From: Halomonas litopenaei
GTDB lineage: Bacteria; Pseudomonadota; Gammaproteobacteria; Pseudomonadales; Halomonadaceae
DNA length: 64,000 bases
Reading direction: 5' to 3'
Assembly (NCBI RefSeq): GCF_017303055.1
Contig: NZ_JAEKJT010000001.1
Coordinates: forward strand, 558,001 to 622,000
In this document: positions 17,073-26,153 of the stretch, piece after piece
Layout: every line of letters starts with the position of its first letter
Position numbering within the stretch: the first letter of the stretch is position 1
Made by a program: the position numbers and the translations under genes
The notes under the pieces: generated by a model
Seen by the model: only the letters and a program-made list of their open reading frames with translations
Database searches by the model: none
What the model was told of the DNA's origin: nothing

Positions 17073-18633
17073 GAAGCATCACCTCCGTGGCGAGGGTGTC
17101 GGAATGGTCACGAGCATCAGCGGATGACGCACCCGGGGACGTCGCGTTCTGGGCTGCCCCCTGGGCGGAGGATGCGATCACCAGCAGCAGTCGTTCGAGC
17201 AGGGCGGCGGCGGCATCTTGACGGTATTCGCTGCTTCCGCGCACGTCGCTCATGGGCGTAAAGTCCTGGGCCAGGGCCTCGCTGACTGCGCCAAGGCTGG
17301 CGCTGTCCGCAGGCTTACCCTCAAGGGCGGCTTCGGCGCCCGTGGCCCTGGCGGGGATGGCGGCCATGCCACCGAAGGCCAGGCGAACATCGGCCAGGCG
17401 CCCGCCGACCACGCGCCAGGAAAAGGCGCCCAGCACTGCCGAGATGTCATCTTCCCGACGCTTGGACAGCTTCCACACCTTCAACTGCTGATCGTTAGCC
17501 AGATGGGGCAGGAAAATGGCTTCCAGCACCTCATCGTCACCCAGCGCGGTATCCCGGTAGCCCAGGAAGAACTCGCTGGCGGCCAGGGTCCGGCTGCCGC
17601 CGGGCCCGGTCAGCCGCAGTCGTGCATCCAGCGCCAGCAGTACCGGCGGGGTATCGCCGATGGGCGAGGCGTTGGCGACGTTGCCACCGAGGGTGCCGCG
17701 GTTGCGCACCTGGCCAGAACCCAGGCGATGTAGCAGATGGGCAAAGGCGGGGTAGTGCTCGGCAAAGAGTGGCTCCAGGCGTGAGTAGGTCACCGCAGCG
17801 CCAATCCACACGCCGCTGCGACCCAGGTCGTCGGCCGCAGATTCGACGGTCAGAAGCTCTGCAACGCGAGTCACATCAATGACCTGTGGAAGATCCTTGA
17901 GCTGTTGCGTCACCTCGAGCCATAGATCGGTACCGCCCGCGACCAGCCGTGCCTCGGGGAAGCGCTGACGCAGAGCCACCAGGTCAGCCAGGCTGCGGGG
18001 CTGGTAGAAGCCGGAGGCGTTCGCTGTCTCAGCACCGCGTGAAGCAACGTTGCGCTCGTTGGGAGTCGCGCCAGGGCCACCCACGTCGGTGGCAAGGGCG
18101 TCGGCTAGGGACAGGTCGTCGAGCCAGGCAGGACGGAAGCCCGGAGTGTCGTGCATGGCCAGGGCGGCATCTCGAATCGGCCGGTATCCGGTGCAGCGAC
18201 ACAGGTTGCCGCCCAGCGCGGCTTCCAGCCGCTGCGGGGTCAGCGGGGCGGGCTGCTGGACTTGGTGCTCATGCAGGGTGAACAACGACATGACGATGCC
18301 CGGCGTGCAAAAGCCGCACTGACTGCCGTGGTGCTCGACCATGGCCGCCTGGCAGGGATGGAGCTCGTCGCCATGGGAGATTCCTTCGACGGTCACCAGG
18401 TGACGACCGGCCAGCTGGTGGGCCGGCATGATGCAGGCGTTGGCACTGTGATAGTGCAGGCGGCCGTCGGCATCCACTTCACCTATGGCGACGGTACAGG
18501 CACCGCAGTCTCCGGAGGCACAGCCTTCCTTGGTGCCCGTCTGGTTCAGCCGTTCGCGCAGCAGATCAAGGACGCTGAGATGGGGCTCGGCATCCACGTG
18601 CTGCATCCGGCCATTGAGGTAGAAACTGATCAT
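17056..18633 (-). CDS. xdhA: Xanthine dehydrogenase small subunit (2Fe-2S and FAD)
   Basis: 525 residues that carry electrons from the molybdenum site to NAD+. Cys38, Cys43 and Cys46 in EGCASGDCGAC bind the first 2Fe-2S cluster; QCGFCTPG and LCRCTGY bind the second. The middle part (LVAGGTDLWLEV and GTLGGNVANASPIGD) is the FAD domain, followed by the CO dehydrogenase flavoprotein C-terminal domain. First gene of the operon; the RutR-like box at 18999-19014 and the 15-bp repeats lie in its upstream region. Confidence 0.95.
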   Translation of the reverse strand: MISFYLNGRMQHVDAEPHLSVLDLLRERLNQTGTKEGCASGDCGACTVAIGEVDADGRLHYHSANACIMPAHQLAGRHLVTVEGISHGDELHPCQAAMVEHHGSQCGFCTPGIVMSLFTLHEHQVQQPAPLTPQRLEAALGGNLCRCTGYRPIRDAALAMHDTPGFRPAWLDDLSLADALATDVGGPGATPNERNVASRGAETANASGFYQPRSLADLVALRQRFPEARLVAGGTDLWLEVTQQLKDLPQVIDVTRVAELLTVESAADDLGRSGVWIGAAVTYSRLEPLFAEHYPAFAHLLHRLGSGQVRNRGTLGGNVANASPIGDTPPVLLALDARLRLTGPGGSRTLAASEFFLGYRDTALGDDEVLEAIFLPHLANDQQLKVWKLSKRREDDISAVLGAFSWRVVGGRLADVRLAFGGMAAIPARATGAEAALEGKPADSASLGAVSEALAQDFTPMSDVRGSSEYRQDAAAALLERLLLVIASSAQGAAQNATSPGASSADARDHSDTLATEVMLHAYAH

Positions 18634-18746
18634 GGCTAGAGGTCCCGCTTTGGCGTTGTCATTATCGTTGGACAGTAGGGCGCACGAGGCGTCCTGTCGT
18701 GGGGCTTGCGATCTTCGGTCGATGTCGCCTTGGTGTTGCTAGCGTC

Positions 18747-18787
18747 GGTCTGTTTAGCTCGGGTCTGTTTAGCTAGGGTCTGTCTGG
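18747..18787 (+). repeat. 15-bp tandem repeat, 2.7 copies
   Basis: GGTCTGTTTAGCTCG at 18747, GGTCTGTTTAGCTAG at 18762 and GGTCTGTCTGG at 18777 follow each other without a gap, upstream of xdhA. Confidence 0.85.
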
Positions 18788-18821
18788 CGTTTGCCCATCT
18801 GGCTTCAGGCCATCACTTCTT

Positions 18822-18861
18822 GATGTATCACTCTCCGATGCATCACATTTTGGTGTATCAA
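18822..18861. repeat. Three GATGYATCAC-like sites at exact 15-bp spacing
   Basis: GATGTATCAC (18822), GATGCATCAC (18837) and GGTGTATCAA (18852) are each separated by exactly 15 bases start to start; a weaker fourth copy ending ATCAC lies at 18807-18816. The core GATGCATC is palindromic, so these could be protein-binding sites. Confidence 0.6.
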
Positions 18862-18998
18862 GCTTTGACTCTGCTTTCCTAGACCCTGCTTTCCTGGAGC
18901 GGGGTCCCTTGCGCCCCTATGTAAAGAAAATGGTGTATAGGGAAATGGTGCAAAGGAGATGGCTGAGCCGGGTCTTGTAAGCAGCAATGTTGTTATTC

Positions 18999-19014
18999 TT
19001 GACCAATCGGTCAG
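18999..19014. promoter_or_regulatory. RutR-like operator
   Basis: TTGACCAATCGGTCAG matches the published E. coli RutR consensus TTGACCA-NN-TGGTCAA at 14 of 16 positions (counting the two N). It lies between xdhA and the RutR-like regulator gene. Confidence 0.65.
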
Positions 19015-19214
19015 CTTCTTCAAGGTGAAGGAGTGAAATTTGCTTAGGACTGCCGTTTGGCGTTAGTTCGACAACGACATGACAGCCATGCCTCACCCAC
19101 AGACCTGTGTCGAATTGCCAGTCCCTGACCCTTCAGGCACTCTTTTACGGCGCGTTGTCCTGATCAGGCGTGACGTGGGTTCACGCCAAGGGCGGCGGTT
19201 TGTCAACGACCGGG

Positions 19215-19895
19215 ATGAGCATGGGATCACAGCTGGATGATGCAGCGCTCGACAGGGCGCTCGACACCGAAGGCGGCGCCATACGCCAGCGCAACGAGCG
19301 CGAGATACTCGATGCAGCCGAGCGGGTGTTTTCTCGCCACGGCTACCGGGGTGCCAGTCTCAAGCTGATCGCGGAAGAGGCGGGGCTTCCAAAGTCCAAT
19401 ATCCTCTATTACATGGGCAGCAAGAAGGCACTCTACGTGCGTCTGCTGGAAGGCGTGATGGAGCGCTGGAACACCATGCTCGACGATATTTCTGTCGAGG
19501 ACGATCCCGCCGAGGTACTCAGCGCCTTTATTCGCTCCAAGATGGAGATGTCTCGCCGTTATCCCGAGGCCTCGCGGCTATTTGCCGGTGAGATCCTGCA
19601 AGGGGCTCCCTTTCTGCAGGACTTCCTGCGTGGCGAGCTGCGTGACTGGGTCGAGGGCCGGGCCGAGGTGTTCCGTCAGTGGGCCGAGCGCGGCCTGATG
19701 GACCCCGTGGACCCGGTGTCGCTGATCTTTCTGATCTGGTCGGCGACGCAGCACTACGCGGACTTCGAAGCTCAGGTGGCCGGTATCACCGGCCATGAGC
19801 ACTTCACCGACGACGACATGCAGCGCGTTACCGACTTTCTCGTCCAGGTCGTTCTGAAAGGGTGTGGAGTGGTGTCGGCACCCACAGGGCACTGA
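19215..19895 (+). CDS. TetR-family regulator, RutR-like
   Basis: About 226 residues from ATG 19215 (GTG 19170 would add 15). The helix-turn-helix is in EILDAAERVFSRHGYRGASLKLIAEEAGLPKSNILYYMGSKKALY; the C-terminal ligand domain (SRRYPEASRLFAGEILQGAPFL and IFLIWSATQHYADFEAQV) follows E. coli RutR closely, a pyrimidine-responsive regulator that also controls purine genes. Two RutR-like boxes, upstream of xdhA and of the permease gene, make it the probable local regulator. Whether the ligand is a pyrimidine or a purine cannot be read from sequence. Confidence 0.88.
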   Translation: MSMGSQLDDAALDRALDTEGGAIRQRNEREILDAAERVFSRHGYRGASLKLIAEEAGLPKSNILYYMGSKKALYVRLLEGVMERWNTMLDDISVEDDPAEVLSAFIRSKMEMSRRYPEASRLFAGEILQGAPFLQDFLRGELRDWVEGRAEVFRQWAERGLMDPVDPVSLIFLIWSATQHYADFEAQVAGITGHEHFTDDDMQRVTDFLVQVVLKGCGVVSAPTGH

Positions 19896-19938
19896 ATGGC
19901 TGCGTGCCCTGGGACGCCGGCATGGTGACTCGCGATGG

Positions 19939-21345
19939 TTACTGCGCGGTGGCCAGCATGATCGCCGACAGTACCGCTGATACCCACATCGCGGGCTTGA
20001 TCTGAGCGGCCTTGCCGGTGGCCAGCTTGATCAGCACGAAGCTCATGAAGCCGAACGCAATCCCGAGCGTGATGGAGTAGGTCAGCGGCATCAGAATGAT
20101 GGCCAGAAAGGCAGGAAAAGCGTCCTCGAAACGACTCCAGTCGATCTTGCCGATGGGGGCCATCATGAACAGGCCGACCAGAACCAGGGCTGGCGACGTG
20201 GCGATGCCCGGTACCAGAGAGAGCAGTGGCGACAGGAACAGGAAGGGCAGAAACAGCGCCGCAATGACCAGCGCCACCAGCCCGGTACGTCCTCCCTGGG
20301 CGACGCCAGCGCCTGACTCGATAAAGGTCTGGGCTGCGCTGGTGCCCAGTGGCGCCGCGATCATCGAGGCAAACGCATCGACGGTCATCGAACGTTTGAG
20401 GTTACGAGGATTGCCGTTGGCATCCTTGAGGCCCGCCGATTCCGACAGCGCCATGAAGCAGGACAGGGCGTCGAAGAAGTTGGTGAACAGCATCACGAAG
20501 ATAAACGGCAGATAGGCGACCTTGAGAGCGCCGAGCACATCGACCTTGCCCAGGGCAGAGAAGTCCGGCCACGCCGCCAGTCCTTGCCACACCACCACGA
20601 CCTCGTCTCCCCACAAGCGGCCCAGGGGCAGCGCCAGCAACGTGGTGGCCGCGATGCCAAGAATCAAGGCGCCGTTGAAGCCTCGGATGACCAGCACCGC
20701 AGTGATGATCAGGCCCGCGAGGAAGGTGACCAGCAGCGCATCCAGGTGTCCCAGGCTCACGAGTGTGGCGGGACTGGCCACGATGAAGCCGGCATTCTTG
20801 AAACCAATGAAGGTAATGAACAGGCCGATGCCACAGGTGATGGCGTAGCGCAGTGACGCCGGAATGGCGTCGATGATGGCCTCGCGGACGTTGAACATGG
20901 CCAGTACCGCGAACATGACGCCGGACCAGAAGACGCAGCCAAGTGCCACCTCCCAGGACAAGCCGGCTCCCAGTACCAGGGTGTAGGTGAACAGCGCATT
21001 CATGCCCATACCCGGTGCGACCAGAATCGGGTTACGGGCGTACAGCGCCATCGCCAGGCTGCTGAGACTGCTGATGACCACGGTGGCTGACAGGGCAGCG
21101 GAAAAGGGGATGCCCGCGTCTGACAGTACCGCCGGGTTGACCACGATGATGTACATCCCGGCCAGGAAGGTGGCAATACCGGCCAGAATCTCGGTTTTAA
21201 CCGAACTACCGCGTCGGGTCACGTTGAAGAATCGGTCGAGCAACGCCCCCAGACCGCTGGAGTCGGAAGGGCAGGATCTTTCGCGGTCTGTCGTCTGGCG
21301 TTCTGCGGTTGATGGTTCTGCGGGCGATGAACCGGGATCACTCAT
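19939..21345 (-). CDS. AzgA-type purine permease (adenine/guanine/hypoxanthine)
   Basis: 468 residues, inner membrane, NCS2 AzgA subfamily. FNVTRRGSSVKTEILAGIATFLAGMYIIVVNP is the subfamily N-terminus, NPILVAPGMGMNALFTY and the later SAAQTFIESGAGVAQGGRTGL are conserved transport segments; about 12-14 membrane spans are seen. GAGGA precedes the ATG. It would import adenine, guanine or hypoxanthine by proton symport to feed the deaminases and xanthine dehydrogenase nearby. The RutR-like palindrome at 21388-21403 lies 43 bases upstream of its start. Confidence 0.92.
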   Translation of the reverse strand: MSDPGSSPAEPSTAERQTTDRERSCPSDSSGLGALLDRFFNVTRRGSSVKTEILAGIATFLAGMYIIVVNPAVLSDAGIPFSAALSATVVISSLSSLAMALYARNPILVAPGMGMNALFTYTLVLGAGLSWEVALGCVFWSGVMFAVLAMFNVREAIIDAIPASLRYAITCGIGLFITFIGFKNAGFIVASPATLVSLGHLDALLVTFLAGLIITAVLVIRGFNGALILGIAATTLLALPLGRLWGDEVVVVWQGLAAWPDFSALGKVDVLGALKVAYLPFIFVMLFTNFFDALSCFMALSESAGLKDANGNPRNLKRSMTVDAFASMIAAPLGTSAAQTFIESGAGVAQGGRTGLVALVIAALFLPFLFLSPLLSLVPGIATSPALVLVGLFMMAPIGKIDWSRFEDAFPAFLAIILMPLTYSITLGIAFGFMSFVLIKLATGKAAQIKPAMWVSAVLSAIMLATAQ

Positions 21346-21387
21346 GGCGGGGTCCTCTTGTCGTTGTCATGGCCATGGGGTGTAAAT

Positions 21388-21403
21388 CTGACCGTTCGGT
21401 CAG
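21388..21403. promoter_or_regulatory. RutR-like operator of the purine permease
   Basis: CTGACCG-TT-CGGTCAG is a perfect inverted repeat with the same GACC/GGTC half-sites as the box at 18999. Its position just upstream of the permease gene fits repression by the adjacent TetR-family protein. Confidence 0.6.
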
Positions 21404-21576
21404 GCGATAAGCGTAGACAAAGATGCGCCATCATGGCAACAAACGCTGGGCGGTAATGTATACAAAACCCTTGCCGCAGAGTGCTGCAAGGCGGTCGTGC
21501 TATGATCCCCGTCCGTGCGGCGCCACGCCGCTGAGCCAGCCGCTGAGCCACTTCCCCTGCCGACGGAGCTGTCTTG

Positions 21577-24186
21577 ATGTCCTTGTTCCCGCCACTGCCG
21601 ATCGACGAACGTCTGCCCGAGCTGCGTCGCGCGCTGGAGGCAGATAACCGCGCGATGCTGGTCGCCCAGCCCGGGGCGGGCAAGACCACGCGGGTGCCGC
21701 TGGCGCTGCTGGAGTCGGACTGGTGTCGTGGTGACAGCGGTCGGGGCAAGCTGCTGCTGCTGGAGCCCCGGCGGGTTGCCGCCCGTCTCGCCGCCAGCCA
21801 CATGGCAGACCTGCTCGGAGAGGTGCCAGGCCAGACCGTAGGCTATCGCATGCGTGGTGAGAGCTGCGTGGGTCCAGATACGCGGCTCGAGGTGGTGACC
21901 CAGGGGGTGCTGTCCAGAATGTTGCAGGACGATCCTTTGCTCGACGGTGTGACTGGCATTGTGTTTGACGAATTTCACGAACGCAGCCTCGAGGCGGATC
22001 TCGGTCTGGCACTGGCTCTGGACGTCCAGCAGGGGCTGCGTGAAGACCTGCGGCTGCTGGTGATGTCGGCCACGCTTGATGTCACGGCATTGTCACGGGT
22101 ACTGGGCGACGACGTCAGCGTGGTTGACTGCCCAGGACGGCAGTACCCGGTCACGACCCTGTATCGGCAGGCCCCGTCGCGGCTGTCGGCGGAAGAGCAC
22201 CAGGGGCGTGTCGTGCTGGAAGCACTGGCGGCAAAGAGTGCGGCGGGCGAAGAGGCCTCAGCGGACCAGGCGGCGGACATACTGGTGATCTTGCCCGGCG
22301 TGGCGGAGATCGAGAGGCTATCTCGCTGGCTGTCCCAGCGGCTCGATCAGGTCGCGCTGGTGCCGCTCCACGGACGGCTGCCGCTGGATGCTCAGCGGGC
22401 TGCCCTAAAACCACGGGCGGATGGCCTGCGCCGAGTGGTGCTCGCCACCGCGATTGCCGAGTCCAGCGTCACCGTGGACGGCGTGCGCACGGTGATCGAT
22501 GCCGGGCAGCAGCGGGTGCCGGTGTTTGTGCCTCGCACGGGGCTGACTCGGCTGGAGACCCACCGTGTCAATCGGGCCAGCGCCGACCAGAGGCGAGGAC
22601 GAGCGGGACGCCAGGGGCCAGGGCGTTGTTATCGCCTGTGGGCGGAAGAACAACCGTTACCACCCCACGGTGAGCCGGAGATCCTCCAGGCAGATCTATC
22701 CTCGTTGGCCTTCGAACTCGCCCGTTGGGGAGTGAAGGACGCGACCCAGCTTGCCTGGGTCACGCCGCCGGGGCGCGCCTCGCTGAAGGCCGGTCGCCAG
22801 CTGCTGCGACAGCTCGAGCTCAGTGATGAGCGGGATGGGCTGACGCCGCTGGGTCGTGCCGCTGGCCGTTGGCCCACATCGCCCCGTCTGGCGGGGATGC
22901 TGGAGCGGGCGAGCCAGCGTGACGAGGCCTCGCTGGCCCTTGCCTGCGCGCTAGCCGCCTGGCTTGAAGGGCGTCAGGGTAACGGCCGTCAGCTGGACCT
23001 CGAAGCGGTATTCGCCGAGTTACTCAATGACTCACGCCCAGACCCCCACTGGCAGCGAGAAGCCAAGCGGCTGTGTGCTCGCGCGGGTGTCTCGCTGTCT
23101 GCAGCGAAACGAGCGGGTGACGGCGCGCTGGCTCGCATGCTGTTGCACGCGTTTCCCGATCGGGTGGCTCAGCAGGTAGCGGCGGGGCGGTTTCGACTGC
23201 GCTCTGGCGGGCTGGTGACGTTGCCCCAGGATCAGCCCCTGGCCCATGCCCCCTGGCTAATCGCGGTGGAGCTTGACGGTCGCGCCCGGGAGGGCAGGCT
23301 GTATCGGGCAGTGCGCACCGATGAGTCGGCCCTGGTGGCCCAGTGGCCGATACTGTCCGAGTGGCGTGAACGGGTCGAATGGAACGCCGACGCGGGGCGG
23401 CTCGAGGCAGAACAGGTACGGGGTATCGACGCGCTGGTGCTGGCGCGCCGTCCGATGCAGGGCCCCCCTGGCCCCGCTGCCTGTCGTCAGGCGTTGCTGC
23501 AGGCCATTCACGACGCCGACCGCCTGCCGCTCAATGACGCCGCCGAGGCACTGCGGCGGCGGGTGGCGTTGCTGCGTCAAAGCCACGATGGTCAGTGGCC
23601 GGCGCTGGACGACGAAACCTTGAAAGCTGAGCTGGACGAGTGGTTGGGGCCCCGTCTGGAGGGACTGACGCGGATGGAGCAGGTGTATGCGTTGCCGTGG
23701 GAGCAGCTACTGCGCGAGCGCTTGCCCTGGCCACTGGCCAGTCGTCTGGACGAATTGGCGCCGACCAGGTTGACGCTGCCCAGTGGCGACAGCGCGTCCC
23801 TGCGCTACGAATGCGAGGGATGGGTCGGGCAAGCCGCTGAGGCGAACCCGTCTAAACCGTCTTCTCAACACCTTGCGCAACAGCCAGATGATGGGTCTGG
23901 CGAGGCGTATCGTGTGGTGCCGGTGCTCGCCGCAAAACTCCAGGCGCTGTTCGGCTGGCAACAGACGCCACGGATCGCCGAAGGACGGGTGCCGGTGCGT
24001 GTCGAGTTGCTGTCCCCGGCCCGTCGCCCCCTCGCCACGACCATGGATCTGGCGAGCTTCTGGCGCAATGTCTATCCCGAGGTGCGCAAGGAGAACCGCG
24101 GTCGATATGCCAAGCACCCCTGGCCTGAGGATCCGCTGACGGCTCAGGCTACCTCGCTGACCAAGGCACGCCTGGGCAAGACGTGA
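21577..24186 (+). CDS. hrpB: ATP-dependent helicase HrpB
   Basis: 869 residues, DEAH-box helicase of the HrpB family; its cellular substrate is poorly known in any species. Walker A QPGAGKTT (residues 31-38), FDEFHERSLEADLGLAL (the DExH box), a helicase C-terminal domain with ATAIAESSVTVDGVRTVIDAG and RRGRAGRQGPG, and the HrpB-specific C-terminal domain ending in SFWRNVYPEVRKENRGRYAKHPWPEDP. ATG 21577 directly follows a TTG that could also be counted. It is monocistronic. Confidence 0.95.
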   Translation: MSLFPPLPIDERLPELRRALEADNRAMLVAQPGAGKTTRVPLALLESDWCRGDSGRGKLLLLEPRRVAARLAASHMADLLGEVPGQTVGYRMRGESCVGPDTRLEVVTQGVLSRMLQDDPLLDGVTGIVFDEFHERSLEADLGLALALDVQQGLREDLRLLVMSATLDVTALSRVLGDDVSVVDCPGRQYPVTTLYRQAPSRLSAEEHQGRVVLEALAAKSAAGEEASADQAADILVILPGVAEIERLSRWLSQRLDQVALVPLHGRLPLDAQRAALKPRADGLRRVVLATAIAESSVTVDGVRTVIDAGQQRVPVFVPRTGLTRLETHRVNRASADQRRGRAGRQGPGRCYRLWAEEQPLPPHGEPEILQADLSSLAFELARWGVKDATQLAWVTPPGRASLKAGRQLLRQLELSDERDGLTPLGRAAGRWPTSPRLAGMLERASQRDEASLALACALAAWLEGRQGNGRQLDLEAVFAELLNDSRPDPHWQREAKRLCARAGVSLSAAKRAGDGALARMLLHAFPDRVAQQVAAGRFRLRSGGLVTLPQDQPLAHAPWLIAVELDGRAREGRLYRAVRTDESALVAQWPILSEWRERVEWNADAGRLEAEQVRGIDALVLARRPMQGPPGPAACRQALLQAIHDADRLPLNDAAEALRRRVALLRQSHDGQWPALDDETLKAELDEWLGPRLEGLTRMEQVYALPWEQLLRERLPWPLASRLDELAPTRLTLPSGDSASLRYECEGWVGQAAEANPSKPSSQHLAQQPDDGSGEAYRVVPVLAAKLQALFGWQQTPRIAEGRVPVRVELLSPARRPLATTMDLASFWRNVYPEVRKENRGRYAKHPWPEDPLTAQATSLTKARLGKT

Positions 24187-24249
24187 AGGCACCAGCTGGC
24201 GGCTGACGTCGGTGGGCAGGGCGAGAGGGCCCGATGGCCGCAGGAGCTG

Positions 24250-24639
24250 TCAATGGTGAGTGCTCAGGGCAATCCGCGTACCGTGGGCGATGACATCCGC
24301 CAAGGGCGTCGGGGACGTCGTCTGACCGACCATTTCGTCGGTGACCTCTGCCCAGGTCAGGGTGGCGTGGGTGAATCCCAGTGGGGCGAGAGTGCGACTG
24401 ATCCACGCCGTGCCGGTAAAACGCCAAGGGTCACCCGCGTCATCGACCAGCAGCGCCATCTGATCGTCGAGGTGAATCCTGACCAGATAAAAGCCCATAT
24501 CGATGGAGTGGATCTCGATGGTGGGGGAACGGTCCGTCAGCGCCGTCAGGCCTGTCAGGGTCAGGGTGTCGGGAAGCGAGTGGACGGCGGATGTGGCGTC
24601 CGCGGGGAGATCGCTGGTGCGGTCCTCGGAGAATGGCAT
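24250..24639 (-). CDS. DUF6482-like small protein of unknown function
   Basis: 129 residues from the ATG at 24639, preceded by GAGAGAGA. The reading frame stays open upstream to 25164, but that stretch is repetitive and not protein-like. The core IEIHSIDMGFYLVRIHLDDQ followed by DPWRFTG and the C-terminal AEVTDEMVGQ resemble small DUF6482 proteins of Pseudomonas and Halomonas; this match is from memory of the pattern. No signal peptide or membrane span. No function can be stated. Confidence 0.65.
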   Translation of the reverse strand: MPFSEDRTSDLPADATSAVHSLPDTLTLTGLTALTDRSPTIEIHSIDMGFYLVRIHLDDQMALLVDDAGDPWRFTGTAWISRTLAPLGFTHATLTWAEVTDEMVGQTTSPTPLADVIAHGTRIALSTHH

Positions 24640-24653
24640 GATCGTCTCTCTCT

Positions 24654-24699
24654 GTGGGTGGCGTCGTGCGTGGGTGGCGTCGTGTAGGTGGCGTCGTGG
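24654..24699. repeat. 16-bp tandem repeat, about 3 copies
   Basis: GTGGGTGGCGTCGTGC at 24654, GTGGGTGGCGTCGTGT at 24670 and AGGTGGCGTCGTGG at 24686, just upstream of the DUF6482-like gene on the minus strand. Confidence 0.85.
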
Positions 24700-25125
24700 G
24701 CGCGCCCGGCGTTGTGGTATCTCTCTGTCACTGTCGACCTGTTCCACTGTCGCCTGGCGATACTGTCCCGGCATTGTCACGATGAAGGGCTCCGGGGCTG
24801 GGCTGGTGGATGGCCGGGTAGAGGCTGTCAGCGACAGCCAATAATGGGATTCAAGTGATTTCTTGCATAGTATGTGTACAGGAAATGTACATGCCTGGTC
24901 GCATGGGCGCCACTCCGTCATCCACCCGGTAGCCACCAGATCGCCACCCGGCACGACCTTGATCACGGTCGCAAGAGAGCGCTGAGGCGTTGACAGTCGT
25001 GCGCCCTGTCGCCACCATCGCCAGCTTTGCCGAATCTGTCCTGCCTGGCGTGGCGAGAAGTGGCATCGGTATCGACGTCTCGTGACCAAGCGCCATGTGA
25101 TCACCAGCTCTGTCAGCATACGCTC

Positions 25126-25169
25126 AGTCACCATAAGCCCAGTCACCACAAGCCCAGTCACCAAGAGTC
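25126..25169 (+). repeat. 15-bp tandem repeat abutting the glutaminase start
   Basis: AGTCACCATAAGCCC (25126), AGTCACCACAAGCCC (25141) and AGTCACCAAGAGTC (25156) end directly at the ATG of the glutaminase gene, so the repeat supplies its ribosome-binding region (CAAGAG). Confidence 0.85.
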
Positions 25170-26108
25170 ATGCCCATGGGGAACACCCTGACGCCCAAGC
25201 AACTGCAATCACTGGTCGAGACCCTCGACCGCGAGGCTAGAGCCAGTGACCAGTGGGGCAACGTCGCCAGCTACATTCCTGAACTGGCGTGCATCGACCC
25301 CCAGCAGTTTGCCATCAGCATCTGTACCTGCGATGGGCGTGAATATCACGCAGGTGATGCCCACACCGGCTTCTCGATCCAGAGCGTCTCGAAGGTCTTT
25401 ACCCTGGCCCTGGCGCTTGGGCGACTGGGGGCAGGCCTGTGGGAGCGGGTCGGGCGGGAGCCCTCCGGGCGTGCCTTCAACTCCATCGTCCAGCTGGAGA
25501 TGGAAGACGGCATCCCGCGTAACCCGTTCATCAATGCCGGTGCCATCGTCACCACCGACGCAGTGCTCGGGCGCAACGCGCCTCGAGACACCCTGGGAGA
25601 GATTCTGCGCTTTCTGCGCGAAGCCTCCGGCGACGATGACATCCATATCAATGAGCAGGTGGCCCGCTCGGAACACGCCACCGGGGACCGCAACTTCTCG
25701 CTGGCCTATTTTTTGCGCTCCTGCGGCAACCTCACCAACGACTGTGACCGGGTGCTCGGCACCTATTTCCACCACTGTGCGATCGAGATGTCCACCGCCC
25801 AGCTGGCGCGGGCGACCCGATTTCTGTGCGGCGGCTTCGAAGGTCAGCGGATGATTGGTATCGAGCGGGTCAGGGCCATCAACGCGCTGATGATGACCTG
25901 TGGTCACTACGACGGCTCCGGCGACTTCGCCTATCGCGTCGGGTTTCCGGGCAAGAGCGGCGTCGGCGGTGGCATCATGGCGGTCGTCCCGAACGTTGCT
26001 TCCATTGCGGTGTGGTCTCCCGGGCTCGACCGTTATGGCAATTCGCTCAAGGGCACGGCCGCACTGGAAGGCCTGTCGAAGGCGACCGGCTGGTCTGTGT
26101 TTGCCTGA
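25170..26108 (+). CDS. glsA: Glutaminase
   Basis: 312 residues; hydrolyses L-glutamine to glutamate and ammonia in the cytoplasm. The serine-dependent beta-lactamase fold is shown by SIQSVSKVF (Ser72-x-x-Lys75), [10 protein letters not shown], the later [14 protein letters not shown] and the [12 protein letters not shown] loop. Length fits the single-domain bacterial enzyme (about 305-310). ATG 25170 or ATG 25176 are both possible starts. It precedes the YchJ-family gene by 45 bases and may be co-transcribed with it. Confidence 0.94.
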   Translation: MPMGNTLTPKQLQSLVETLDREARASDQWGNVASYIPELACIDPQQFAISICTCDGREYHAGDAHTGFSIQSVSKVFTLALALGRLGAGLWERVGREPSGRAFNSIVQLEMEDGIPRNPFINAGAIVTTDAVLGRNAPRDTLGEILRFLREASGDDDIHINEQVARSEHATGDRNFSLAYFLRSCGNLTNDCDRVLGTYFHHCAIEMSTAQLARATRFLCGGFEGQRMIGIERVRAINALMMTCGHYDGSGDFAYRVGFPGKSGVGGGIMAVVPNVASIAVWSPGLDRYGNSLKGTAALEGLSKATGWSVFA

Positions 26109-26153
26109 AGGATGGCCCCATGGACCAAGATCCATCGTTACAAGGAGCCTGAC

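Larger units (their letters stand above)
18634..19214. other. Divergent control region between xdhA and the TetR regulator
   Basis: About 580 bases without a gene. It contains a tandem 15-mer starting GGTCTGTTTAGCT (18747-18787), a second 15-bp-spaced series of GATGYATCAC-like sites (18822-18861), and a RutR-consensus-like palindrome at 18999-19014. Confidence 0.7.
24640..25169. other. Intergenic region between the DUF6482-like gene and glutaminase
   Basis: About 530 bases. It holds a 16-bp tandem repeat at 24654-24699, two TGTACA palindromes five bases apart (24875-24880 and 24886-24891), and a 15-bp tandem repeat running into the glutaminase start (25126-25169). The minus-strand frame that stays open here is low-complexity and is not counted as coding. 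Confidence 0.6.

Noticed and set aside
24640..25164. Minus-strand N-terminal extension of the DUF6482-like protein (total 304 codons)
   Set aside because: The upstream part is repetitive (encoded by tandem repeats), has no ribosome-binding site at its ATG, and the strong start with purine-rich leader is at 24639.
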